Positions 11,140 to 24,200 of a stretch of DNA of 64,000 nucleotides are shown here, piece after piece. A model generated the notes under the pieces. That model made no database searches and had not been told where the DNA came from. It was given only the letters and a program-made list of their open reading frames with translations. A program made the translations under genes and the position numbers. The stretch spans positions 106,566,476-106,630,475 of the forward strand of contig OZ024823.1 of assembly GCA_964016985.1 (NCBI GenBank), in the 5' to 3' direction. This stretch comes from Anodontia alba. Lineage: Eukaryota; Mollusca; Bivalvia; Lucinida; Lucinidae. Position 1 is the stretch's first letter, and the number at the start of each line of letters is the position of its first letter.

Positions 11140-11483
11140 TATGGCGTGATATACGTTGCAATATTGTATCTGATAATATATTTGTTCCATATTAAAAATA
11201 TGTATTCTATATTAAGATATTTATTGCCAATAAAATATATTTATTCACAATAAAACATTTATTTGCGATATAAAAATACATTTCTTTGCTACATGAATAT
11301 TTATTGCCAATAGAAATATAATTATTTACGATAAAATATTCATTGGCAATAAAAATATATTTACTCACAATGAAAATATTTATGTACGATGTATATATAT
11401 TTTTTGCAAACGAAATATGCATTGATAAAATATTTTATGTGGACAATAAAAAATCACAATATATAGAATATATATTTATTTGC

Positions 11484-11518
<35 letters not shown>

Positions 11519-12551
11519 AAAGATTATAGACAATTTTTACAAAAAAAGTAATATTCATTGTAAGTTAAAAAAATATATATATTAGGTAAAATTAGCATTG
11601 TGGGATATGATGTACAGTAGCCTTGTAACAGTTAATTTCATTGGCTCGACAAAATGTCCGGTGGTTTGATCCTTGGTCAACTCGCTGCTTAGATTTTCGC
11701 ACCTTAGACTTTCGTCCTTAGATGCCCCCATGTTTGCCAGTTACCTAGAATGTTAGAGACTTTGTTGCAGTTTTGTTACCACTTCTATGAGAACTTTAGC
11801 TCTAGTTTCCCAGTCTGCATGGAAACATTAGGACCGCTAGACACGTATGGACTAATGGTCAATGATGAACCCCGTTATTCCGCGCGGATTACAAGTCACA
11901 TCCAAAACAAAGAAACTGCAACACACGAGAGAAATGCTGAGTCCCGGGTGCGATGTGACCAAGAATCAAAAGATGCGAATTGACTATGGTCGAAACGGCC
12001 AAGGATCGAGTTGACCATAAACTGCGAACCAAAACAATATGACAGCGCTCTGTGTAATCAATAGAGGCTGCCATTATTAGGTTTCACAGAGCCAATGAAA
12101 TTCGCTGATACAAAACCGTGTCATATCCCACAATGCTAATTTTACCCAACATATTTTTTAGCACATTGCAGATAAATATTTTTTATTGTGACACAACAGA
12201 ATATTGATTCAGTAAATATGTATCACTTTTATTAATATTTTATATTTTGAATAATTATATTTTTATTGCCAATACATATCTTTTGTTGTCGATGAATATA
12301 CTTATAGAACAAATATTTTTATTGCCAACAAATAAATTTAATTGCCAATAAATATATTTTATTGCCAATGAATATTTATTTTGCAAATAAATATTTTTTT
12401 ATTGCCAATAAATAAGATTTATTGCCAATAAATATCTATTTTGCATATAAATAAATTTTTATTGGGCATAAATATCTTAATATAGAATACATATTTGAAT
12501 ATGGAACAAATATATTACCAGATACAATATTGCAACGTATATCACGCCATA
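11140..12551 (+). mobile_element. Foldback-type element, copy 1 (long repetitive TIRs)
   Basis: The outer ends are TATGGCGTGATATACGTTGC and its reverse complement (12532-12551). Inside them lie long AT-rich arms built of many short ATTGCCAATAAATAT-type units in opposite orientation left and right. Inside those is an inner pair, GGTAAAATTAGCATTGTGGG (about 11585) and its complement near 12130-12150, then ATTTCATTGGCTC / GAGCCAATGAAAT. The non-repetitive core is about 450 bp and includes an open frame of 77 codons of unknown meaning (11750-11983). An A run at 11485-11515 lies in the left arm. The design recalls Foldback/Galileo elements, but no transposase is present. Copy 2 at 13266-14739 is inverted. 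Confidence 0.75.
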
Positions 12552-12705
12552 GTCAATCAGAACAAAATATCATCCTTCATTCATAATAAAACGCCAAGCA
12601 AAAACAAAAATCCTTATGAGTGATGTCGAAAGAAGAGTACGTTGTGTTGTTTAGTAGCAACCATTAGCCAGCCATTTTTTATGTTTCCATTTTCTTATCT
12701 TACTT

Positions 12706-12784
<79 letters not shown>

Positions 12785-13265
12785 TTATCACTTTTCATTA
12801 TCACTTTTTTTTCTCTTTTTTCAAATATTTTTCTAGTCATGATGTATAAAACGTGTTGAGCATTTTTACAAATAATCATTTTAATAACAGTCTTCTATAA
12901 GAAGTTCACAATATTTCCTAGATAAACTAGTACATCTCATTGTGATAATACTATTTCATTTTACACAGCAGCCCTTTCCATCAACATATTCAATGGTCCT
13001 TTACACACCAAAAAAGTCCTCGCATTTTCAAGGTATACACCTAACTGAAATAACTTACCTTTTTTCTCTTCGCCCCATCCTCTCACACCTTAATTATCGG
13101 TGCCCAAATTCGCCAGCCTTCATTATTCCAAAAGTTGCCACTTTCAAAGTGTACACATAATTGAAATACCTCACCTTTTTCTCTTCGCCCACCCTCTCAC
13201 ACCTTTATTTTCGGTGCCCAAAATCAAATTTACTTAATATAATAAATAAAAAAAATGTTGTCTAC
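12552..13265. other. Spacer between inverted foldback copies, with (TA)n and a duplicated segment
   Basis: A (TA)n tract of about 74 bases lies at 12708-12781. Around 13005-13220, a block of about 120 bp containing CTCTTCGCCC and TCGGTGCCCAAA occurs twice in tandem. No gene is seen. Confidence 0.7.
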
Positions 13266-13496
13266 TACGGCGTGATATACGTTGCAATATTGTATCTGGT
13301 AATATATTTGTTCCATATTCAAATAAGTATTCTATATTAAGATATTTATGCCCAATACAAATTTATTTTTATGCAAAATAGATATTTATTGGCAATAAAA
13401 TATATTTATTGGCAATAAAAAATATTTATTTGCAATATAAATATTCATTGGCAATAAAATATTATTAATTAGCAATTAAATTTATTTGTTGGCAAT

Positions 13497-13593
<97 letters not shown>

Positions 13594-14739
13594 CATAATA
13601 AAAATATTTGTTCTATAAGTATATTCATCGGCAACAAAAGATATGTATTGGCAATAAAAATATAATTATTCAAAATATAAAATATTAATAAAAGTGATAC
13701 ATATTTATTGAATCAATATTCTGTTGTGTCACAATAAAAAATATTTATCTGCAATGTGCTAAAAAATATGTTGGGTAAAATTATCATGTGGGATATGACA
13801 CGGTTTTGTATCAGCGAATTTCATTGGCTCTGTGAAACCTAATAATGGCAGCCTTTATTTGATTACACAGAGCGCTGCCATATTGTTTTGGTTCGCAGTT
13901 TATGGTCAACTCGTTTCGACCATAGTCAATTCGCTACTTTTGATTCTTGGTCACATCGCACCCCCGGACACAAGTCAACTCAGTATTTCTCTCGTGTGTT
14001 GCAGTTTCTTTGTTTTGGATGTGACTTGTAATCCGCGCGGAATAACGGGGCTCATCATTGACCATTAGTCCATACGTGTCTAGCGGTCCTAATGTTTCCA
14101 TGCAGACTGGGAAACTAGAGCTAAAGTTCTCATAGAAGTGGTAACAAAACTGCAACAAAGTCTCTATAACACCCTAGGTAACCGGCAAACATGGGGGTAT
14201 CTAAGGACGAAAATCTAAGCAGCGAGTTGACCAAGGATCAAACCACCGGAAATTTTGTCGAGCCAATGAAATTATCTGTTACAAGGCTACTGTACATCAT
14301 ATCCCACAATGCTAATTTTACCCAATATATATATATATATATTAACTTACAATGAATATTACTTTTTTGTAAAAATTGTCAATAGTTCTTTTTTTTTGGC
14401 AAATAAATATATATTCTATATATTGTGATTTTTTATTGTCCACATAAAATATTGTATCAATGCATATTTAGTTTGCAAAAATTATATATACATCGCACAT
14501 AAATATTTTTATTGTGAATAAATGTATTTTTATTGCCTATGAATATTTTATCGTAAATAAATATATTTCTACTGGCAATAAATATTCATGTAGCAATATA
14601 TTTTTTTATCGCAAATAAATGTTTTATTGTGAATAAATATATTTTATTGGCAATAAATATATCTTAATATAGAATACATATTTTTAATATGGAACAAATA
14701 TATTATCAGATACAATATTGCAACGTATATCACGCCATA
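13266..14739 (-). mobile_element. Foldback-type element, copy 2 (inverted)
   Basis: Inverted copy of 11140-12551 with the same outer and inner terminal repeats and the same core, differing by scattered substitutions and small indels. A (TA)n tract (13500-13555) and a T run (13556-13593) lie in its left arm. The core frame is interrupted differently from copy 1, so it gives no sign of coding constraint. The element ends about 240 bp before the WDR20 start codon. Confidence 0.75.
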
Positions 14740-14980
14740 GTCTTCTTTTCGGTGTGAAAAGTTATTTTCGGTCTTCAGTTTGACTGGTAATTAGTGTTAT
14801 CGTTCAAATCTCTACATGACTGTGTTCCATGCACTTCTCGCGGGGCTGGTACTGCTTCATATATTTGACACATGCAAACCACGTGTATTTGTTTTGTTTT
14901 TTTTGTGTTGACGGAAATACGAAACACGCGTGCGCAGTTATCGGAAAATCCGGGCACCTGTCATAACTCCAAAAATCAAC
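14740..14980 (+). promoter_or_regulatory. WDR20: WDR20 5' flank and probable 5' UTR
   Basis: Only about 240 bp separates the foldback element from the start codon, so the proximal promoter or 5' UTR must lie here or extend into the element. CpG density rises near 14925-14985 (ACACGCGTGCGC, CGGAAAATCCGGGC), unlike the AT-rich DNA upstream. No TATA box is evident. The transcription start is not determinable. Confidence 0.45.
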
Positions 14981-15226
14981 ATGGCGGCTCAGGGTGAGGG
15001 TGGAGGAAAAGATGACATCAAAACACACTTTATCACCCGAGAAGGAACATACAAGCTCATGCCACTTTCGGAATATTCAAAACCATCACGTGTACCTTAC
15101 AATGGCCAAACAAATACGCCTGTCAAAGTGTCTTTCATTAACGTAGACGACGGGACGGCATCCGATCGAATTTGTTTCAATGTTGGCAGGGAACTTTATT
15201 TTTACTATTACAATGGTGTGCGAAAG
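14981..15226 (+). CDS. WDR20: WDR20 coding exon 1
   Basis: 82 codons, starting MAAQGEGGG at an ATG in the good context ATCAACATGG. An open frame extends upstream but only from a GTG, so 14981 is the first usable start. The exon ends GVRK just before GTGAGA. It encodes the N-terminal strand region that precedes the propeller in WDR20. Confidence 0.93.
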
Positions 15227-18200
15227 GTGAGAATGCAAAAGATGTCAGCTGTAGTAGTAGAGACGCCATTGCTACTTAGCATATGCAGCATGAATTTTTA
15301 TAATACAAGGTTTTTGATATGATAAGTTTTCTATTTTTGACATTTCGAAATTTATTGTTACCCCACCCACAGGCCCTTGATACTCGACTCGGAAGTGTAC
15401 CTGGCGAGATTTGCCTAAGGCTAGCATTCTTATGTTGTGCTTTGTAGTGACTTGGCCATCTTGTGCAATGACCTAACTATTTCAAGAATGCTCTCTCAAC
15501 GCCAAAGCTGCAGGAATGCCAGACATGTCAGACTAAAATTTGTTACTCACAGTGCTTTCAACAATCATCCTTCGGAAAGACATTTTTACTTAAGGTTTTA
15601 CTCTAATTGACGTTTGAGAATGTCTTATCAGAAACAGTTTCATTTCTGTTCCTATGCTTTTTTTTTTTTCAAATATTTACCACAAAGTAAATTATAGGGA
15701 GTGGCTAGATGTACAGTCCCGTTTCTTTAGCCTTGTAGGCGAGATATGGGCCCCTTTAAACTGTCAGTAGAGATACAAGTCCTTATCCCTAGAGGTTTAG
15801 CTAGAGATACAGTGGATGATAATTTTTACCCTATTAGTTGTTGTCTAATTAGGCAATATTTTATCTCTGAAGAAGACACCAAATAACTTTAAAATCTCAA
15901 TTTTCAAATTTTAATACTTCTCAACAATGCCATTGTTGTTGTTGTTTGACTGGTTTATACCTGTTAGGCTAATGCTTTGAAATGTAACAAACGGTTAACC
16001 AGGACAATATTATTATTATAAATATATCTCTAATAATGTCATTGCTATGATGCTAACACCAATATTAAAAAAATGTCTTCAGGTCTATTTACATGTAATA
16101 GTGAAACCTGTTGAGATTAAAGATGTAAATAATAGTATAGTGGTGTACCAGTGATCAGTTACAATCATCATACAGTGCAGGGACTCAGTTTGACATCAGC
16201 CATCGGCCATTTCCAGATGTCCGAAAGTTTTCTGACCTGGTTGGACACATTGTCGGATTGCCATTTTTGGCTTGTAATATATGGATTTCTACTGTTGTTT
16301 ACAATTTATTTTTGATGCTGATCTTTATCTTGTAAAACGACCGATGATTGGTCAATCTAAGATGTACTGGACCACTTATCAAACATTATTGATTTTTTTG
16401 TGATGTTCAGTTTAGTTTCGTGCAGGCAAACCAAGTGAACCAGTCTAATTTGTTTGTCCAAAACATAGACAAGGCCGAATCCTGTTTAAGTTACTTCCCT
16501 CGATCTCATTGAATTTGTTTACATGTGCGAGGTGAAATATTACATTCGTGATTTTGAAAAGGGTTGGACATAACATCGCACAAAGAATGCCCCTTAGAAA
16601 GCAACAAAATAATGTTGACATTTTTCATGCCGAAATCCAGCAGTGACCAGATGGAATCCCTGCAAGGAAATGGCGATAATGATGCCAGGCCCCCTACCCA
16701 CTGCTGAATCCACAGTAAAAGATTTTCTAGCTTTTATAATTTGTCCAAGAAAATTTCAGAATGTCTGGAAGAACCAGCTGCCATTTGGACAGATGTCCGG
16801 AACTGATTTTGGTCTAGCTGAATCACTGCTGAGTGTTACAGTTTACTTTAGTACTATTAGGTTTTGATTAATCAAGCCCAACTTGTTTAATTAATCAGGT
16901 AAAAGTAGATTTTATAATTTTGCCAATGTTGTTGTCCTCTACATTGTTTTGGTCTTATTCTGTCCCTCAACATCTACATGTAGTATACCTTTCAGATCCG
17001 AACTGATAGAAGAAAAGCATATACCAAATTTTAAGAAATCTTGAGAGAAGCCTTTATTTCCACTTGGCTTTAACTTTGGACTTGGATTCCTGGTAGATAC
17101 CGATTGTGGCTGCAATTTTGTCAGACGAGCAGTGTTAACTGGATTACCTGCATGAGAATATATTTGGTGCAGGGATGTGGAATCACCAAATTTTATAACT
17201 TGTCCATGGTCAAGTAAATGATCAAAGTCTACTTGTCCATCCAATATTTACTTCATGGAAAATTGATTTTTTATCGCAACCTGCTTGTAGCAGGGTGCGA
17301 TATAGGCGTCCGATTGTCCGTCCGTCCGTCTGTCAACATTTATGTCGACGTTCGACATTTATGTCAAAGTTAGTATTCTTATCAACTACAAGACTAAACA
17401 ACCATCAAACCTTGCATGAAACATCTCCCTGACCTCCTGACTTTGCAACATAGGCGTCCGCTTTTCCGTATGTCTGTCCATTCATCCGTCTGTCTGTCAA
17501 CATTTATGTCGAAGTTCGACATTTATGTCAAAGTTAGTATTTTAATCAACTACAAGACTGAACAACCATCAGACCTTGCATGAAACATCTCCCTGACCTC
17601 CGGACTTTGCGACATAGGTGCCCACTTTTCCATTCGTCTGTCTGTTCGTCTGTCTGTCTGTCCGTCTCTTAACAGTTCTGTTATGTCGAAGTTCGACATT
17701 TATGTCAAAGTTAGTATTCTAATCAACTACAAGACTAAACAACCATCAAACCTTGTATGAAATATCTCGCTGACCTCCTGACTTTGTGACATAGGTGCCC
17801 GCTTTTCCATTCGTCCATCCGTTCGTCCGTCCGTCTCTTAACAGTTCTGTTATGTCGAAGTTCGACATTTACGTCAAAGTTAGTATTCTAATCAACTACA
17901 ATTCTACAACAACCATCATACCTTGCATGACACATCTCCCTGACCTACTGACTTGGCAGATATGTTGACCCAGTGACCTTGACCTATATTTTGCGCTCCA
18001 TTGACTTTGACACAATTTACGTTGACATTCCAGATCTTCTCAACTATAAGGTGTACAACTACCAAACCTTGCATAGTGCTTCTCCTAGAGGTACAGACTT
18101 GGCAGGTACCTTGACCCGGTGACCTTGACCTATAGTTTGCACTCCAGTGACTTCGACATATTTTGCGTCGACGTTCGATATCTCCTCAACTATAAGGCCT

Positions 18201-21200
18201 ACAACCATCAAACCTTGCAAAGTGTTTCTCCTCAATGTACTGATTTAGCAGATACCTTGACCTGGTGACCTTGACCTATATTTTGGCTGCAGTGACTTCG
18301 ACATAATTTACGTCAACGTTCCAGATCTCCTCAAGTGTAAGACCTCTAGCCACCAAACCTTGCATAGTGCTTCTCCTATATGTACTGACTTGGCAGGTAT
18401 CTTGACCTGGTGACCTTGACCTATATTTTGCGCTCCAGTGCCTTTTTACACATTTTACGTCAACGTTCAATATCTCCTCAACTATAAGTCCTACAACCAT
18501 CAAACCTTGCATAGTGCTTCTCCTCAATGTACGGACTGCAGGTACCTTGACTGGGTGACCTTGACCTATATTTCACGCTCCATTGACTTTTACACCTTTT
18601 ACGTCACCCTTCAATATGTCCTCAACTATAAGGCCTTCAACCACCAAACCTTATATAGCACTTCTTCTCGATGTACTGACTCGACAGGTACCTTGACCTG
18701 GTGACCTTGACCTATATTGTGCACTCCAGTGACTTTGACACATTTTATATTGATGTTCGGTATCTCCTCAAATATAAGACCTACAGCCACTAAACCTTGC
18801 ATAGTACTTCACCTCATTGCACTGGCTTGGCAGGTACCTTGACCCAGTGACCTTGACCTATATTTGACACATTTTATGTTGATGTTTGATAACTCCTCAA
18901 CTATGAGGCCTACAACCACCATACCTTGCATTGTGCTTCTCCTTGATGTACTGAATTAGCAGGTACCTTGACCCGTGACCTTGACCTATATTTCATGCTC
19001 CAGTGACTTTTACACATTTTACGTCAACGTTCCATTATCATTGGGCTGTATGATACGAAAAGTCAGTGCTGAAGATATAGCCATCAGAGGGAATGGGACT
19101 GGCCTGGAATATATGTGCCCCACTAGGCACTTTGTCTACATTTTTTTCAACCCAGTTTTCCAAGTAAGCACAGCTAAGAATGAAATAAACTTATTTAATA
19201 ACCACATTCTGATTGTGGCTCCTGTGACTTTTGCGCCAGCAGGTGCGATGACGCCTTCCGCGGAATTCTTGTCTTATTTCTCAAAGAAAACATAAGTTGT
19301 GGTGTTTTCTTTGAGAAATAAGAAAAAAAAAATATATGTCATAATCTGGATACTCTGCTTAGCTAGAGCTGTGAAGTTCTTGTCCCAAGACAGTTAATTG
19401 AAATTTCTTACTTGTCCTCAGGGAAATGGGAAAAGTTGGACAATTTGGCATGGTATTTCCACAGCAGTTTGGTGAATTCATCTGACTACAAAATATTTCC
19501 CTTTAAAATATCATGATTACATTATACTGCTGACGAAAGTTCTATATCACATGTTGAAATTTGCATAAAGGTAGGCAGTGACCCTTGTGTATACGTGTAT
19601 GTGAGCCTCTTCACATTTCCTCTTGTTTGTAATCAGAGAGTCAAGACCAGCTAAAGCTGATTGTCCTATACAATGCCCTTTTTTCTATGGTTGAATTTTA
19701 TTGTTTTATTATTTTGGATATCACAGTATGCTTTAATGCTTTAGTAATCAGCCATTCCAACTGTTATCAGTGTCAAGCATTCATTTTTTGTGTTTTTTTT
19801 TTTTTTTTTAACAGGCAGCTGATTTAACAAAACCAATAGACAAGCGGGTATACAAGGGTACATTCCCAACATGCCATGATTTCAACACACTGCTTGTTTC
19901 CAGTGAAAGTGTACGGCTTCTTGTTGGTTTCACAGCAGGACAGGTGCAGCTAATAGATCCGATTAAGAAAGAACTTAGTAAATTATACAATGAAGAGGTG
20001 AGTATTAATCTTCAACATTTTACAACTGTGACCTATTGTACTTGGTCTAATTACTTTGCCATCTTTTGCATCATTTCTGTACTTTATGTACATGCTTAGT
20101 TATATGTATACTTGTAGAGTTGAAGGGCCATTAGGCCTATATTTCTGAAATAAAATTATGTTATCTTATTATCTTATCATCAAATTGCAACCACCCTGGT
20201 ATTCAAATTTATTCTGAATAAAAGGTACACCTACAGTATATTAGGCATACACCTTTTCCCTAACAAGGACTCCCAACATTGGTGCATTATTTTATGACCA
20301 TGACCTGTTTTTCATGGTCAAATGACAACCAATGTATTGGTTAGGAATTTAACAGTGAGTCAGATAAAGACTGCAAAAATCTAAATTTTATCTAAAGAAC
20401 AAATAGTCAAGTGTACATGTAGATTGAACATATTATAATCTTGCCCTAGACACATGTGTTTGGCCAACTGGACCTCATCAGTTGTGTTTAAAGGGAAAAG
20501 CAATATTGGTGAAGAATGCATTTTAGATGAAAGACACTGATGAATCATACATTTTGGCGCAAATTTGATCAAAATTGGATACGTTAATCAAGGGCATCAC
20601 CATTTTGGATATTTAATTAGGTTCCAAAGATTTCAGTAAATGAAATAAAATCTCCTTTCTTGCAAAAAGCAGAGTAATTCTCAAGCAAAATCTATGTGTC
20701 TAAAGAAGAATCTATACTGTACATAAAAATGGGGTAAAAATATTGCTGCTAATATTATTTATTTAGGTTTTGCATATTTAAGGCTCAATAAATATTCAAA
20801 ATGGTTCATCCGATTTTGATCAGATTTACATCAAAATCAGTCTTGGCAAAAAGTGCAGGACTGCCTGACAAAACTGGCATTTTTTCATTTTGTCCTGCAA
20901 AAATTTTTAGTCTGTCTGACAAATGATCTGTGAATCTTAGCAAAGAAAATACACAAAAAATGTAATATTCTGACAACAAATATGCCTTCAGTCCTGCAGA
21001 CACGACTTATCTGTCCTGCAAAAGATTACAGTCTGTCGGACAGCTGTCCTGCATCACTAGAAAAGATTTCACGAAGACTGCAAAATGCATTTATTTGTAC
21101 AGCTGTTGTGTTATATATACATGTACCTTGTTTACAAACATTGCCTTTCCTTTTAAGACATACCTGATAATATACGCCAAAACAAGTTTAAGCAGGAGAG

Positions 21201-24200
21201 TTATGAGTTACACAAAAAATATTGTCGAACAAGTATAAAAGTTTTTAGCCGTGGCGCTTGGGGCAGGGCCAGTCAGTGAGAGTGGATTGGGGTCAGGGTC
21301 AAAATCGTACATTTTTAGCTCACCTGAGCCGAAGGCTCACAGGTGAGCTTATAGTATGTCTATCCTCTGTTGTCATCTGGTCTGTCGTCTGTCAACATTA
21401 ACAAACATCTTCTCTTCTGAAACCACTGGGCTGATTGAAGTCAAATTTCATGTGGGGCATCCATGGGATGGGGGAACGAAAGTTTGTTCGTGGGGTCCAG
21501 GTCACATGACCAAGATGGCCACCATGTCCATATATGGTAAAAACCCTTCAAGAATTTTCTTCTTCCAAACCAGTAGGCCGATTGTCATAAAACTTGGTAC
21601 GTAGCATTGGGGACTCGAGCCAATCACAGTTTGTTCAGATGATGACACTTGGATGAACTTGACCAATTATAGGCCAAGGTCAGATTTGTTTGCATAGACT
21701 TTTGTACGGGAAAAAGTCAATTCCTTGTATTTTTAGCTTGCAGGGACTATGTCCCTGGAGAGCTGATGTTGTTACCCAGTCGTTGGCATCGGCGTCTGTC
21801 AGCATCCGCGTTAGCACAATGTTTAAGTTTTCAAAGGTGTGTTTTGTTTTTAACTGTTTAAGGTACTGCTTTCATATTTGGCCTACGCCTACCTTAGGGT
21901 AAGACCTTTCAATAGCATACACCTCCATCCCCAAGTTAGACCCTTATGTAGGTCAAGGTCAGTTCTTACTTTGTCATTTACACTCATGTTTAAGTTTTGC
22001 ATTTAAGTTCAGAAAAGTGTACATAACTGCAGAAATATTCAAGATAGGGCTTTAATATTTGGCCCACACCAGCCTTAGAGTTAGACCTTTCAATAGCACA
22101 CACCCCTTCCTCAGTTTGACCTTCAGCCTAGGTCAAGGTCAGGTCATACTTTGTCATTTGAACCCATGTTCGAGTTCTGCATTTAAGTTTTGAAAAGTGT
22201 TTGTAACTGCTGAAGTATTCAAGATACCCCTTTAATATTTGGTCCACACCAGTGTTAGGATAAGACCTTTCAATAGCACACACCCTTTCCTCAGTTTGAC
22301 CTTCTGCCTAGGTCAAGGTCAGGTCATCTTTGTCATTTACACCCATGTTTGAGTTCTGCATTTAAGTTCTGAAAAGTGTTCGTAACTGCTGAAGTATTCA
22401 AGATGCCACTTTAATATTTGGCCCACACCTACCTTAGGGTAAGGTCTTTCAATAGTACACACACCCTCCCTCAGTTTGACCTTCTGCCTAGGTCAAGGTC
22501 AGGTCATACTTTGTTATTTGCAGCTGTGTTTAAGTTTTGAAAAGTGTACATGACTGCTGAAGTATGTAAGATATAGCTTTCATATTTCATCCACATCAAC
22601 CTAAAGCATTCAGCAAGTAAGATATAGCTTCCTTATTTTGTCCACACCAACCTAAGGAAAGATGTTTCAATGGCATATACCCCATTCCTCAGTTTGACAT
22701 TCTTCCAACATCCAAGTCCGGTCAGTCTCTGTCATTTACAGCTATAAGTTCTGCATTTACCGTAATCTTTAATACCGGTATTTAAAGATTGTTTTCTTAT
22801 CCGATCAACCCTTTCCGACTAGCTGTGTTGTCTTCTGACAACTCTTGTTCAGAAACTGTTGGAGCCTGTGGTCTGAAAATTGGTAGGTGCAGTGAGCTAA
22901 ATGAGTAAATGAAACTACGAGTATTCAAGGTCCTTGATCTTGGCCCAGGGCCATTCAGATATGAAAATTATAACTTGTTTTTCTCAGAAACTGCTGGGCC
23001 ATTTGTAACCAAATTTCATACGAAAGTTTTTTTAGGAACAAGAAAATGAAAATTAATTAATATGAGTTTGGTCACATGACCCCCCATATAAGGTCAAAAC
23101 CCTTTTAAAATCTTCTTCTCAGGAACCAGTGGGCTGATTATTATGAAACTTGGTATTTAGTATTGGGGACTCAAGCCAATCATAGCTTATTCAAATGATG
23201 AATCCTGGATGGCCTTGACCTATTTTAGGCAAAGTTCAACTTTGATTGCATCGACTTTTGTATGGGAAAAAGTCAAAACTCTATTTTTCAGAACTATTCC
23301 AGACTATGCTCTGAAAATTTGTAGATGCAGGTAGCTAAATATGTAAATGAAACTACATGAGTAACCAAGGTCAAGGTCATTCAGCTATGAAAATTAAAAC
23401 TTGTTTTTCTCAGAAACCACTGGGCCATTTGTAACCAAATTTCATAGGAAAGCTTTTAGGAACAAGGAAATGAAAATTAATAAATTTGAGTTTGGTCACT
23501 TGACAAATATGTCTGCCATGTCCGTATATGGTAAAATCATTTTAAAACCTTCTTCTTCGGAACCAATGGACCGATGCCTTTGAGACTTGGTATGTAGTAT
23601 TGGGGCTTGGGGCCCATCATAGTTTATTCAGACGATGACTGGCTTGACCTTGACCCAATTTACAGCAAGGTCAAATTTGGTCGCATATGCTTTCATATGG
23701 GAAAAAGTGGAAATTGTTAATTTTTTGGAAACTGTTGTTGCCTGTGAACTTTAATTTTGTGTTTGCAATCAACTAAATGAGTAAATGAAGCTACATGCAT
23801 AACAAAGGTCAAGGTCACTCCTTGACCTTCGACCTTAGCACAGAATTTAACATAATCAGCATATGGTACAGACCCCTGGGTCATGAGGTAAGCCCCATAA
23901 CAGGAGCCTGGCTTCCATTAAGCATATTAACAGTTCATGGGACAGTCTTCTATAATGACCTTCAAATTCATTTCAGAAAACAATCAACACTCAGGTGAAC
24001 TGTTTAGGACCATTGGCCCTCTGGTTGGCTCACCTGAGTATGATGTGCTATAGGTGAGCTATTGTGATCACCCTATGTCTGTTGTCGGTCCGTCGTCAAC
24101 ATTGACTTGTGCATTTGCTAGAGGACACAGTTTTGTTTCAGTCTCAGTGAAACTTTACCAAAAACCAAAATGTTTGCCCTGAGATTCAAATATGAATAAA

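Noticed and set aside
11750..11983. Protein encoded by the foldback element core
   Set aside because: The two copies are nearly identical, but indels change the frame at both ends, so there is no sign of coding constraint. It is also too short for a transposase.
12642..12836. Frame encoding (YI)n
   Set aside because: Pure product of the (TA)n microsatellite.
14930..14980. Upstream extension of WDR20 exon 1
   Set aside because: The open frame before 14981 begins only at a GTG and adds residues not found in WDR20. The ATG at 14981 has good context.
16939..17244. 101-codon minus-strand frame in WDR20 intron 1
   Set aside because: No recognisable domain, no clear partner exon, and neighbouring sequence looks like decayed repeat.
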